This document shows positions 13,784 through 21,200 of a DNA stretch of 33,181 bases, piece after piece. Each line of letters opens with the position of its first letter. Within the stretch, counting starts at the first letter, position 1. The translations under genes were made by a program, and so were the position numbers. The notes under the pieces are model-generated. The model did no database searches. It saw only the letters and a program-made list of their open reading frames with translations, and was not told the DNA's origin. Origin of the DNA: Ga0077527 sp032128415 (lineage in GTDB: Bacteria > Pseudomonadota > Gammaproteobacteria > Burkholderiales > SG8-41); NCBI GenBank assembly GCA_032128415.1, contig JAQBGW010000142.1, forward strand, positions 1 through 33,181, given 5' to 3'.

Positions 13784-14935
13784 TTACGGCCCTTCATCAG
13801 CCGGGGTGCGCAACTTGCGCTGCGGATACAGCTTCGCCGGATGTTTTTTCAACGCATCCTCATCAACATCGATGCCCAGACCCGGCGCCGTCGGCAATTC
13901 GATGTAACCGTTTTTCGGCTTCAATTGATTCGGCGAGATCGTGTCGCAGAATTCGACGAACGGCAGAAAGTACTCGGTGATAATAAAGTTGGGCATGGTC
14001 GCCGACGCGTGCACCGTCGAGGCCAGCGCCACCAGCGTCGAGTTGTAATTGTGCGGTGACACGGCCACCAGGAACGGTTCGGCCATCGCGGCAATTTCTT
14101 TTAATTCCAGTATGCCACCGACGCAGGCCACGTCCGGATTCAGAATATCTGCGGCACGTTTTTCCAGCAGCGGGCGGAAACCGGTCTTGGTATAAGTCGC
14201 CTCACCGATCACCATCGGCACGCCGATTTCGCGGCGGATCTGCGCGAGTTCATCCGGAAATTCAGCCTGACAGGATTCCTCCATCCAGTAGAGATTGAAC
14301 TCCGCCAGTTGTTTGTCGAGCCGGATGGCGTGCATGGGCGCCAGCCGCCGGTGCTGCTCGATCAGCAGATCGATATCGGGGCCAACCGCGTCGCGCACCG
14401 CTTTCACCACGCTGATGGCACGGCGTTCGTGCTCCTGCGGAATATACGAACGCCACGGCGAAGGCAAGGGATCGAATTTCATCGCGGTAAAACCCTGCTT
14501 GACTACGGCTTCGGCAGCACGCGCGTAATCGGCCGGTTCTTTCATGCCATAGCTCCAGCCGTTGGCATAGACGCGGATTTTGTCGCGATAACGTCCGCCG
14601 AGCAGGTTGTACACCGGTTGTTTTGTGGCCTTGCCGACGATGTCCCACAGCGCCTGCTCGATGCCGCTGATGGCGCAAAACAGTTCCACCGAACCGCGGC
14701 GCGCTGCGTAGTCGTCGAAGGCGAATTGCGTAAAATGCTTGATGTCGAAAGGGCTGCGTCCGGTCAAATACGGGCCCAGACACTCCAGTTGGGCCATCAC
14801 CGCGCGGTCGCGGTCATATTGTGAATACGACTCACCCCAGCCGTGGATGCCGGCATCGGTTTCGACTTTGACAAAAATGAGATTCTTGCGCCAGCCCGGA
14901 TGCACGGCGTAGCTTTTGACAGCAGTGATTTTCAT
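13784..14935 (-). CDS. Enolase-superfamily sugar-acid dehydratase (mandelate racemase/muconate lactonizing group)
   Basis: The 383-residue protein has the capping domain (about 1-125) and a beta-barrel of the mandelate racemase/muconate lactonizing enzyme group. Expected catalytic parts are present: Lys153-Phe-Asp155 (KxD), metal ligands Glu193, Glu219 and Glu245, His195 in EQHRR, Asp268 in NPD and the base His295 in SPHNYNS. The ExH pair at the end of the third strand resembles galactonate-dehydratase-like enzymes, so dehydration of an acid sugar to a 2-keto-3-deoxy product is likely. The exact sugar cannot be told. The ATG has GAAGGGGT upstream and a promoter with a perfect -35. It ends at the converging repeat. 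The aldolase at 20240 could act on such products, but the two are not in one operon. Confidence 0.9.
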   Translation of the reverse strand: MKITAVKSYAVHPGWRKNLIFVKVETDAGIHGWGESYSQYDRDRAVMAQLECLGPYLTGRSPFDIKHFTQFAFDDYAARRGSVELFCAISGIEQALWDIVGKATKQPVYNLLGGRYRDKIRVYANGWSYGMKEPADYARAAEAVVKQGFTAMKFDPLPSPWRSYIPQEHERRAISVVKAVRDAVGPDIDLLIEQHRRLAPMHAIRLDKQLAEFNLYWMEESCQAEFPDELAQIRREIGVPMVIGEATYTKTGFRPLLEKRAADILNPDVACVGGILELKEIAAMAEPFLVAVSPHNYNSTLVALASTVHASATMPNFIITEYFLPFVEFCDTISPNQLKPKNGYIELPTAPGLGIDVDEDALKKHPAKLYPQRKLRTPADEGP

Positions 14936-14982
14936 TGTGGCAAGACCCCTTCAGGATTGAACCGTGGTGCGGCAAGACTTTG

Positions 14983-15012
14983 AATCTAGGCTTCTGGCGC
15001 AATGCATGTCAA
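14983..15012 (-). promoter_or_regulatory. Predicted sigma-70 promoter of the enolase-superfamily gene
   Basis: On the minus strand TTGACA (15007-15012, perfect -35) is followed after 18 bases by TAGATT (14983-14988, 4/6 -10). Transcription would start near 14976, giving a leader of about 40 bases. Confidence 0.6.
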
Positions 15013-15065
15013 GAATGCAGCCCCGCAGTTCCATCAAGCGACCGCAGATCGCCGCGTCGCCGTTA

Positions 15066-16220
15066 CTACGTGCGCGCCTGCAAATTCAGCAATTGCCCGA
15101 TGCGCTCCGCACTCTTGAGTCCGCTGCCGGTGAGCACCACCACTGTATTTTCGCCGTGGCGAATCGCGCCACTGGCAAGCAATTGCGACAGGCCGGCAGC
15201 GGCTGCCGCACTGGTCGGCTCGACATACAACCCCATGCGCGCCAGCGTGCGCAATGCCGACACGATGGCGTCTTCACTGACGGCGGCGATAGCGCCCTGC
15301 GAACGGCGTACCGCGCGCAGCACTTCGACCAGCCGCGTGGGATGCGATGACGCGATGCCCTCGGCAATCGTCGGTCGGACCGCGACGGCCACCGGCGCTT
15401 CGCCACCCGCCGCCCACGCCGCATGACACGGCGCGCAATTTTCAGCCTGCACGCCAAAAATTCGCGGCAGGCGGGAGATTTCCCCATTGCGCAGCAGCTC
15501 GTCGAAACCGCGTTCGAGACCCAGCACATTGCTGCCGTAGCCCAGCGGCACCACCACATTGTCAGGCGCGCGAAAGCCGTCGGCCTCCCAAAGTTCATAG
15601 GCCAGGGTCTTGGTACCCTCGATAAAAAACGGCTGCCAGTTATGGCTGGCGTAAAAAATTTCGCTGCTCATGTCGAGTGCGGCATCGGCAACATCCTGAC
15701 GTGAGCCGGGTATGGTCACCACATCGGCGCCGCAGGCGGCAATCTGCGCGATCTTGGGATATGAGGCGCTCTCCGGCACCAGGATGCGACAGCGCATGCC
15801 TGCAGCCGCCGCATACGCCGACAACGACGCGCCGGCGTTTCCCGAAGAATCCTCCAGTACGTGTGCTATGCCACAGCTTTTGAGATAACTGACCAGCACC
15901 GTCATGCCGCGATCCTTGAAAGATCCGGTGGGCATCATGAATTCGAGTTTGAAACGAACTGGCACGCCGTCCCACTCTCGCGTGAGCAGCGGCGTGCCGC
16001 CCTCGCCCAGTGATACGGCGTGTTGCGCATCGACCGCAATCGCCTGCGCGTAGCGCCAGACCGAGTGTTCGCTGCCCACAATGTCACTGCGCCGCAGGCC
16101 CGAACCCGGCGCCAGGCTCAGGCACGCACCGGTATCGCCGCGCCAACGGGCCACATTGCCCGGATAGCTTGCTCCCGTCAGCGTGTCTATGTAACTTGTT
16201 GTTTTAATAGATATTTTCAT
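15066..16220 (-). CDS. Threonine synthase-like PLP-dependent enzyme
   Basis: The 384-residue protein is a fold-type II pyridoxal-phosphate enzyme of the threonine synthase group. The PLP lysine is Lys102 in PTGSFKDRG. The substrate loop is EDSSGNAGAS, and the cofactor-phosphate loop appears as PLGYGSNVLG rather than the usual GxGxG type. GIASSHPTR and VVVLTGSGLKS near the C-terminus also fit. True threonine synthase makes threonine from phosphohomoserine, but this gene has no hom or thrB neighbour and lies between an enolase-superfamily gene and a small secreted protein, so another beta- or gamma-elimination reaction is possible. The ATG follows an AT-rich stretch with no clear ribosome-binding site. 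Confidence 0.82.
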   Translation of the reverse strand: MKISIKTTSYIDTLTGASYPGNVARWRGDTGACLSLAPGSGLRRSDIVGSEHSVWRYAQAIAVDAQHAVSLGEGGTPLLTREWDGVPVRFKLEFMMPTGSFKDRGMTVLVSYLKSCGIAHVLEDSSGNAGASLSAYAAAAGMRCRILVPESASYPKIAQIAACGADVVTIPGSRQDVADAALDMSSEIFYASHNWQPFFIEGTKTLAYELWEADGFRAPDNVVVPLGYGSNVLGLERGFDELLRNGEISRLPRIFGVQAENCAPCHAAWAAGGEAPVAVAVRPTIAEGIASSHPTRLVEVLRAVRRSQGAIAAVSEDAIVSALRTLARMGLYVEPTSAAAAAGLSQLLASGAIRHGENTVVVLTGSGLKSAERIGQLLNLQART

Positions 16221-16310
16221 TAATAATTTACTGACGCAAAGCGAAGTATGCGCTAACTTTTGTCGTATTTTCTACCGCCCGTCCCGTTTTTTTGCGGCCG
16301 GCGGCAGCAC

Positions 16311-16344
16311 AAAAAAAGAAGGCAAGCGCATGGCGCCTGCCTTC
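16311..16344 (-). terminator. Intrinsic terminator after the lysine-rich secreted protein gene
   Basis: GAAGGCA (16318-16324) pairs with TGCCTTC (16338-16344), with an inner GCGC/GCGC pairing and one mismatch. On the minus strand seven T follow (16317 down to 16311). It lies about 50 bases past the stop of the gene at 16397 and separates it from the threonine-synthase-like gene. Confidence 0.8.
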
Positions 16345-16396
16345 CTGATTGTAGCGCGGCCCGTGTGTAGCGCGGGCCGATTCCAGCTGGGTTTGC

Positions 16397-16666
16397 TTAC
16401 TTGACGGTCTCGTCTTTGCCCTTGGCTTTGGCTTTGCCCTTGGCTTTTTTCTCTTTCTTCGCTTTTTTCTCTTTCTTCGCTTTTTTCGCTTTCTTCGGTT
16501 TGTCAGCCTTGGCTTTTTTCGGTGCGTCAGCCTTGGCAGCGGGCGTGGCCGGGGTCGCTTTCTGCGTTTCGGCTTTCGCCGGCGCTGCCGGTGCAGTCTG
16601 GGCAGCAACGTTGAAAGTCGCGGCAACGAAGCCGGCAGCAATCAGGGTGGTCAGCAGTTTGTTCAT
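16397..16666 (-). CDS. Small secreted lysine/alanine-rich protein
   Basis: This 89-residue protein starts with a clear signal peptide (MNKLLTTLIAAGFVAATF then NVAAQT, probably cut after AAQ or nearby). The mature part has two zones: an Ala/Pro/Thr/Lys stretch (TAPAAPAKAETQKATPATPAAK) and a strongly basic end built from KKAKKE and KAKGK repeats, ending DETVK. It has no known fold and is likely disordered. Short proteins of this kind are common in betaproteobacteria, without a set function; binding to anionic surface polymers or nucleic acid outside the membrane is conceivable. GGAG lies five bases before the second ATG (16666) but only two before the first (16669), so the second is chosen. It has its own terminator. 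An 18-bp tandem repeat lies in the basic part. Confidence 0.75.
   Translation of the reverse strand: MNKLLTTLIAAGFVAATFNVAAQTAPAAPAKAETQKATPATPAAKADAPKKAKADKPKKAKKAKKEKKAKKEKKAKGKAKAKGKDETVK
16445..16480 (-). repeat. Two perfect copies of an 18-bp unit in the lysine-rich gene
   Basis: TTTTTTCTCTTTCTTCGC occurs at 16445-16462 and again at 16463-16480, followed by a partial third copy. It encodes KKAKKE repeats. The period of six codons equals that of the repeat in the sucC tail, though the sequence differs. Confidence 0.9.
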
Positions 16667-16712
16667 CATTTCTCCACGGATCTAAAATTGGCTCGCGCTT
16701 TGGCGCGATGCG

Positions 16713-16727
16713 CCCGAATTATTCGGG
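16713..16727. promoter_or_regulatory. Perfect 15-bp palindrome in a divergent promoter region
   Basis: CCCGAAT-T-ATTCGGG lies between the divergent secreted-protein gene and the SDR gene. A second small stem, TCGCGC-TTTG-GCGCGA (16693-16708), adjoins it on the side of the secreted-protein gene. The palindrome could be an operator for either gene or an RNA hairpin in the leader of the minus-strand gene. Confidence 0.4.
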
Positions 16728-16813
16728 TCGTGAGGCCAATAACGGTTACACCGTGCCGCGGTTGACGGTTAGGGCCTGTTACCATTCCGCCTCCGTTGCC
16801 AAGGGAGAACTTC

Positions 16814-17590
16814 ATGGAACTGGGATTAAAGGGTAAATGGGCGCTGATTACCGGCGGGTCACGCGGAATCGGCCTGGGCACCGCCAAAATGCTGGCGCAG
16901 GAAGGCTGCAATCTGCACCTGGCTGCGCGCAGCAAGGAAGATCTCGAAGCCGCGCGCAAGACGATCATCGCGGCGCACCCCGTCGATGTCCGCTGCCACC
17001 CGGCGGACCTTTCGAAATCGGTGAACGCGGTAGCGCTGGCGCGTGAATGCGCCAATGTGGATTTCCTGATCAACAACGCCGGCGCGATTCCGCAGGGCAC
17101 CCTTGCCGCGCTGGACGACGAGACCTGGAAGCGTTCGTGGGATCTGAAAGTCTTTGGCTTCATCGACATCACCCGCGAAATCTACGCAAAAATGTGCGGG
17201 CGCCGCAGTGGCGTCATCATCAACATCATCGGCGCTGCCGGTGAACGCCCGGTGGCCACCTACATCGCCGGCAGCATGGGCAATGCCGCGTTAATGGCAT
17301 TCACCCGTGCACTTGGCGCGGAAAGTCCGGAATTCAATGTGCGCGTGGTCGGCGTCAATCCCGGCGGCACCGCGACTGACCGCGCCGTGAAGCGCTTGAG
17401 CGAGCGCGCGGCCAAGGAACTCGGTAACGCCGACCGCTGGCAGGAACTGGTCAGCAAATCACCGTTTGGACGCATGGCGACCATCGAAGAACTCGGCGCG
17501 ATGGTGACCTTTCTGTGTTCGCCGCTGTCGGGTTACACCACCGGCACCATCATCACGGTGGATGGCGGCGCCAGCAGCCGCCGCGCCTGA
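16814..17590 (+). CDS. Short-chain dehydrogenase/reductase with degenerate active site
   Basis: The 258-residue protein has the full classical SDR frame: the nucleotide-binding TGGSRGIGLG (13-22), NNAG (87-90), and VNPGGTATD after the sixth strand with a C-terminal TVDGGAS. The active site is unusual. Where SDRs have Ser and Tyr-x-x-x-Lys, this protein reads INIIGAAGERPVATYIAGSMGNAAL (split here: INIIGAAG, 136-143; TYIAGSMGNAAL, 149-160). The normal Lys aligns with Asn157 and the Tyr with Gly153, with Tyr150 nearby. Similar 'GNAAL' SDRs occur in betaproteobacteria. It may use another mechanism or have lost redox activity. The ATG at 16814 is chosen because AAGGGAG precedes it and MELGLKGK is a normal SDR start. 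It converges with the next gene. Confidence 0.88.
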   Translation: MELGLKGKWALITGGSRGIGLGTAKMLAQEGCNLHLAARSKEDLEAARKTIIAAHPVDVRCHPADLSKSVNAVALARECANVDFLINNAGAIPQGTLAALDDETWKRSWDLKVFGFIDITREIYAKMCGRRSGVIINIIGAAGERPVATYIAGSMGNAALMAFTRALGAESPEFNVRVVGVNPGGTATDRAVKRLSERAAKELGNADRWQELVSKSPFGRMATIEELGAMVTFLCSPLSGYTTGTIITVDGGASSRRA

Positions 17591-17607
17591 CGGATTCCTG
17601 CGGCCAA

Positions 17608-18054
17608 TTATCGGGACTGGGGGACGCTCGCAGATGCGGCGCCCCCCAAGGGGACTTGCTTCGCGGCGCCCCCCAAGGGGACTTGCTTCGCGGCGCGATG
17701 CGCCGCATCGACGCCCTTGATTTCTTTTTCGTAAGCCTGTTGTGCGGCGTTCACCCGCGCCTGCGCAGACGTCAACAGTTTCTGCGCCGCCTCAAGCTCA
17801 CGCTGGCGCTGCGCCGCCTGCTGCTGTGCGGCAGCATGGGCGTCACGCACATTCAGCACGTCCTGTTCCGCCAGCCTAGCTTCGTAACGCGCTTGCTCCA
17901 GTTCATGGTAGGCGATGCCGGCGCGATGCTGCCCCTGCTGCACGGTAGCGCCACGTTCCTCCACGGGGACCTGCCCATGCGTCAGCGTTGCGGTGAGTAC
18001 CGCCACCGCAGCCACCGGAACCGGAACCATCCACAACATTCGCCGTATCTTCAT
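17608..18054 (-). CDS. Hypothetical exported or membrane-anchored coiled-coil protein
   Basis: No family is recognised for this protein of about 148 residues. It has a short basic N-terminus (MKIRR), a hydrophobic stretch to about residue 26 that is a signal peptide or membrane anchor, then a long Ala/Gln/Glu-rich region from about 40 to 118 with the heptad look of a coiled coil (for example QQQAAQRQRELEAAQKLL). The C-terminal end reads AAKQVPLGG twice, because a 27-bp repeat has entered or grown in the frame. The start could also be a GTG two codons earlier (18060); neither has a clear ribosome-binding site. It lies 68 bases downstream of the quinone oxidoreductase gene and may share its message. 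The function is unknown. Confidence 0.55.
   Translation of the reverse strand: MKIRRMLWMVPVPVAAVAVLTATLTHGQVPVEERGATVQQGQHRAGIAYHELEQARYEARLAEQDVLNVRDAHAAAQQQAAQRQRELEAAQKLLTSAQARVNAAQQAYEKEIKGVDAAHRAAKQVPLGGAAKQVPLGGAASASVPQSR
17636..17689. repeat. Two tandem copies of a 27-bp repeat
   Basis: A 27-base unit (gcggc followed by gccccccaagggg and acttgcttc) occurs at 17636-17662 and again, identical, at 17663-17689, with a partial third start. Each has an internal CCCC-AA-GGGG hairpin. Similar sequences are scattered between genes in betaproteobacteria. Here it lies inside the 3' end of the hypothetical gene. Confidence 0.9.
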
Positions 18055-18122
18055 GGTCACAGTGTACAGGCAATAACCACGCCCGCCATCCGCAGCGATC
18101 CGGCAGCCGGGCGTTGCCGCTG

Positions 18123-19094
18123 TTACGGCAGCAGCACCGTCGAGCCGGTGGTCTTACGCGCTTCGAGGTCGCGATGCGCCCGTTCGGCTTCGCGCAGCGG
18201 GTAGCGCTGGTTGATGGCAATTTTTACTGCGCCCTTCTTGACCACCGCAAACAGTTCGCGGCTAGCCGTCAGCAGATCTTCGCGCGAGGCGGTGTAGGTC
18301 ACCAGCGTCGGCCGCGTCAGATACAAAGATCCTTTCTGCGCGAGCACGCCGATGTTGACCGGCGCCACGGCGCCGGAAGCACTGCCGAAACTTGCCATCA
18401 GGCCCAGCGGCGCGAGACAGTCCAGCGATTCGGTGAAGGTATCCTTGCCGATGCCGTCATACACCACCGGCACCCCCTTGCCCTTGGTGATGGCCTTGAC
18501 GCGCTCCGAGAGTTTCTCGCGCGACAACACCACGACGTGTTTGCAGCCGACTTTCTTGGCAAGTTCGACTTTCTCATCGCTACCGACCGTGCCGATGACC
18601 GTGGCACCGAGATACTTCGCCCACTGGCAGAGAATCTGCCCGACACCGCCTGCCGCGGCATGAACGACGATGGTGTCGCCCTTCTTCACCCGGTAAGTAC
18701 GCCGGCACAGGTACCACGCCGTCATGCCCTTCAACATCATCGCGGCGGCGGTTTCATCCTTGATACCGGCGGGTATTTTCACCAGGCGCGCGACCGGCCG
18801 CAGCAGCACTTCGGCATAAGCGCCGAGCGGCTGCGCATAGGCCACGTGATCGCCGACCTTGAATTCCTTGACCTTGGGCCCGACCGCTTCCACCACACCC
18901 GCGCCTTCCGAGCCCAGCGTCAGCGGCAGCGGCAGCGGATACAGCCCCGAGCGATGATAGGTATCGATGAAATTCAACCCCACCGCAGTGTTGCGGACAC
19001 GGACTTCGCCGGGACCGGGGTCACCAACTGCAACCTCTTCCCATTTGAGTTGCTCCGGCCCCCCGATTTGATGAATGCGTATGGCATGTGGCAT
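18123..19094 (-). CDS. Quinone oxidoreductase (zinc-free medium-chain dehydrogenase, Qor type)
   Basis: The 323-residue protein is of the NADPH:quinone reductase group of medium-chain dehydrogenases. Seen are the N-terminal GGPEQLKWEEV, NFIDTYHRSGLYP (41-53), GSEGAGVVEAVG (61-72) and the nucleotide loop AAAGGVGQ (146-153), followed by VIGTVGSDEK. Catalytic zinc ligands are absent, as expected for Qor. It reduces quinones or other alpha,beta-unsaturated carbonyls with NADPH in the cytoplasm. The ATG at 19094 is chosen for the strong AGGAG upstream; the open frame extends to 19403 without support. It lies 89 bases downstream of a Bug-type binding protein gene and is probably part of the same transcription unit as that gene and the aldolase. 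Confidence 0.92.
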   Translation of the reverse strand: MPHAIRIHQIGGPEQLKWEEVAVGDPGPGEVRVRNTAVGLNFIDTYHRSGLYPLPLPLTLGSEGAGVVEAVGPKVKEFKVGDHVAYAQPLGAYAEVLLRPVARLVKIPAGIKDETAAAMMLKGMTAWYLCRRTYRVKKGDTIVVHAAAGGVGQILCQWAKYLGATVIGTVGSDEKVELAKKVGCKHVVVLSREKLSERVKAITKGKGVPVVYDGIGKDTFTESLDCLAPLGLMASFGSASGAVAPVNIGVLAQKGSLYLTRPTLVTYTASREDLLTASRELFAVVKKGAVKIAINQRYPLREAERAHRDLEARKTTGSTVLLP

Positions 19095-19183
19095 GTAAAT
19101 CTCCTGTAAAAAATTCCTGAAAAATAATTCCGGCGCGCGATGCGCCGAAATTTGCGTATTTTGCGTATTAAGTATTCGATAGC

Positions 19184-20164
19184 TTAATCGGCCTTGATAC
19201 CTGCGTCGCGAACCACCTTCGACCACTTGACGGTTTCTGACTTGAGGAATTTGGCAAAGGCCGCCGAATTCAGGTACGCGGTCTCGGCACCCTGGGAATC
19301 GAATTTCTTTTGCATGTCGGGATTGGCCAGCACACCGGCCAGTTCGGTTTCGAGCCTGCGCACGACCGCTGCGGGAATCCCCGCGGGCGCCAGCACCCCC
19401 CACCAGTTGTTGGCCTCGTAACCTGGCACGCCGCTCTCCGCCACCGTCGGCGTGGCGGGAAATGTGCTGTTACGTTTGGTGCCACCGACAGCCAGCAGTT
19501 TCAATCGCTTGTTCTGAATGTGCGGCACCAATTGCAGCAGCGAGCCCATGGTGATCTGCGTATTGCCCGCGATCACATCCGCCATTGCCGGCCCGCCGCC
19601 CTTGAACGGAATATGCACAATGTTCACGCCCGACTGCAGGCGGAACATTTCCGTGCTCAGATGCTGGAAGCTGCCGATGCCTGCGGTGGCGTAATTCAGC
19701 GTGCCCGGCTTCGCTTTCGCCAGCGCGATCAGCTCCTGGGTTGAATTCACCGGGACCTTGGGATTAACCGTCAATGCACTGGGGCCGGTGCCGAGCAGGG
19801 CGATGGTGGTAAACGATTTCTCCGGGTTGAACTTGATCCTCGACTTGAAAATCGACGGGTTGTAGGCAAAGGCCACCGAAGCGATCAACAGCGTATGGCC
19901 GTCGGGTTGGGTATTGGCGGCAATTTCCGAACCGATCATGCCGCCGGCGCCGCCGCGGTTGTCGATGACCACCTGCTGGCCCAGCCGCTTGCCCAGCTCA
20001 CTGCCGACCAGCCGGCCGACGATGTCGTTACTGCCGCCGGGCGGAAAAGGCACGATCAGTCGCACTGGTTTGGTCGGGTAGGACTCGGCAGCCACCATGC
20101 ACACTGGTGATACCAACAAGGCAGCCATCAGGCCGCGCATGAACAATGACAGATTTACTTGCAT
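19184..20164 (-). CDS. Bug/TctC-family periplasmic solute-binding protein (second copy)
   Basis: This 326-residue Bug-family protein has a signal peptide (hydrophobic 9-24, cut near VAAES), the opening motif YPTKPVRLIVPFPPGGSNDIVGR and the loop VVIDNRGGAGGMIGSE (both typical of Bug proteins), and IPFKGGGPAMADVIAG in the second domain. No TctA or TctB genes are nearby, so it is an orphan binding protein, a very common state in Burkholderiales. It may hand its ligand to a shared permease or act in sensing. It sits between an HpcH/HpaI aldolase gene and a quinone oxidoreductase gene, so its ligand may be the compound broken down by them. The ATG has TTTAGGA upstream in a 75-base AT-rich gap. Confidence 0.94.
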   Translation of the reverse strand: MQVNLSLFMRGLMAALLVSPVCMVAAESYPTKPVRLIVPFPPGGSNDIVGRLVGSELGKRLGQQVVIDNRGGAGGMIGSEIAANTQPDGHTLLIASVAFAYNPSIFKSRIKFNPEKSFTTIALLGTGPSALTVNPKVPVNSTQELIALAKAKPGTLNYATAGIGSFQHLSTEMFRLQSGVNIVHIPFKGGGPAMADVIAGNTQITMGSLLQLVPHIQNKRLKLLAVGGTKRNSTFPATPTVAESGVPGYEANNWWGVLAPAGIPAAVVRRLETELAGVLANPDMQKKFDSQGAETAYLNSAAFAKFLKSETVKWSKVVRDAGIKAD

Positions 20165-20239
20165 GATTATTCCTAAAATATTAATAAAAACAAATAGTTA
20201 TGTTTATTCTTTCGGATGCGGGCCGATGTTCCGTAACGA

Positions 20240-21046
20240 TTACGAACCGGCGGACTGCAAAGCACGGCGCAATTCGCCGGTTACCCGCGATGCTTCGGCC
20301 ATGATGAACGCGATCTCGCTGTTGGTGGTGATAAAGCGCGCACCGCGACGGATGTACTCCACCTGCCGCGCCAGATTACGGTCCCCGCCGACACCGGCGA
20401 TTTTGCCATGACGCACGGCTGAAGCGATTATTTTTTCAATCGCTGCGGCACCTTCGGGATCGCCAAACTTTCCGGGTTTGCCCATAGCCGTCAACAGATC
20501 ATTCGCACCGACATGAATCACATCCACACCTTCGACCGCGGCAATCGCATCAATGTTCTCCACCCCGGCGCGGGTTTCAATCATGCACACCACCAGCGTG
20601 TTCTCCTGCAAGGCAGGCACCACGTCGGCCATGGACACCGGCTGGAAATCAAAAATCGCATAACCGCCGACGACCGAACGGCGGCCGAGAGGCGGAAACC
20701 GGGCGCGATTCACCGCGCGCTGCGCCTCTTCGGCGGTGTTGATGTCGGGAAACACGATCCCGGTGACGCCGTTGTCGAGCAGCACCGAGGTATCCGGATC
20801 ATCGCAACTGCGCACCCGCACCAGTGGCGCGATGCCGCAGCCCAACGCGGCTTGCGCAATGTGGCCGATGGTTTCGAGATTGAACAGCGAATGCTGGATG
20901 TCGATGAATATAAAATCGTGGCCGCTGGATTTGGCAATGCGGGCGATGTCGCCCGAGCGCGCCAGGCGCACGTTCATGCCAAGCGCGACTTTGCCTGCGC
21001 GCATCATGGTCTTTACGGGATTCTCGGCCGTCACGGCGCTGGCCAT
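20240..21046 (-). CDS. HpcH/HpaI-family class II aldolase
   Basis: The 268-residue protein is a metal-dependent class II aldolase of the HpcH/HpaI (2,4-dihydroxyhept-2-ene-1,7-dioate / 2-keto-3-deoxy acid) family. Conserved residues seen: His52 in FIDIQHS (the general base; the usual DxEH reads DIQH), Arg77 in PLVRVRS that orients pyruvate, and metal ligands Glu157 (MIETRAGVEN) and Asp183 (HVGANDL). It should split a 2-keto-4-hydroxy acid into pyruvate and an aldehyde, or run the reverse reaction. The start is well supported by AAGGAG. It is the first gene of a probable unit with the Bug protein and quinone oxidoreductase genes. The natural substrate cannot be told; an aromatic or sugar-acid breakdown product is likely. 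Confidence 0.9.
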   Translation of the reverse strand: MASAVTAENPVKTMMRAGKVALGMNVRLARSGDIARIAKSSGHDFIFIDIQHSLFNLETIGHIAQAALGCGIAPLVRVRSCDDPDTSVLLDNGVTGIVFPDINTAEEAQRAVNRARFPPLGRRSVVGGYAIFDFQPVSMADVVPALQENTLVVCMIETRAGVENIDAIAAVEGVDVIHVGANDLLTAMGKPGKFGDPEGAAAIEKIIASAVRHGKIAGVGGDRNLARQVEYIRRGARFITTNSEIAFIMAEASRVTGELRRALQSAGS

Positions 21047-21200
21047 GGTGTGCTCCTTCGGATTGATCGGGATTGTTGCACGGGGCGACGACCCGGGCGC
21101 AGAGCCTGATTATGCGCGCCTGCATCCACTCCGTCTCGCGCGCGTACACATCGCGCTCTACTGCCCCACTTTTATTCAGTAATCTCGCCCTGGGCAAGCG

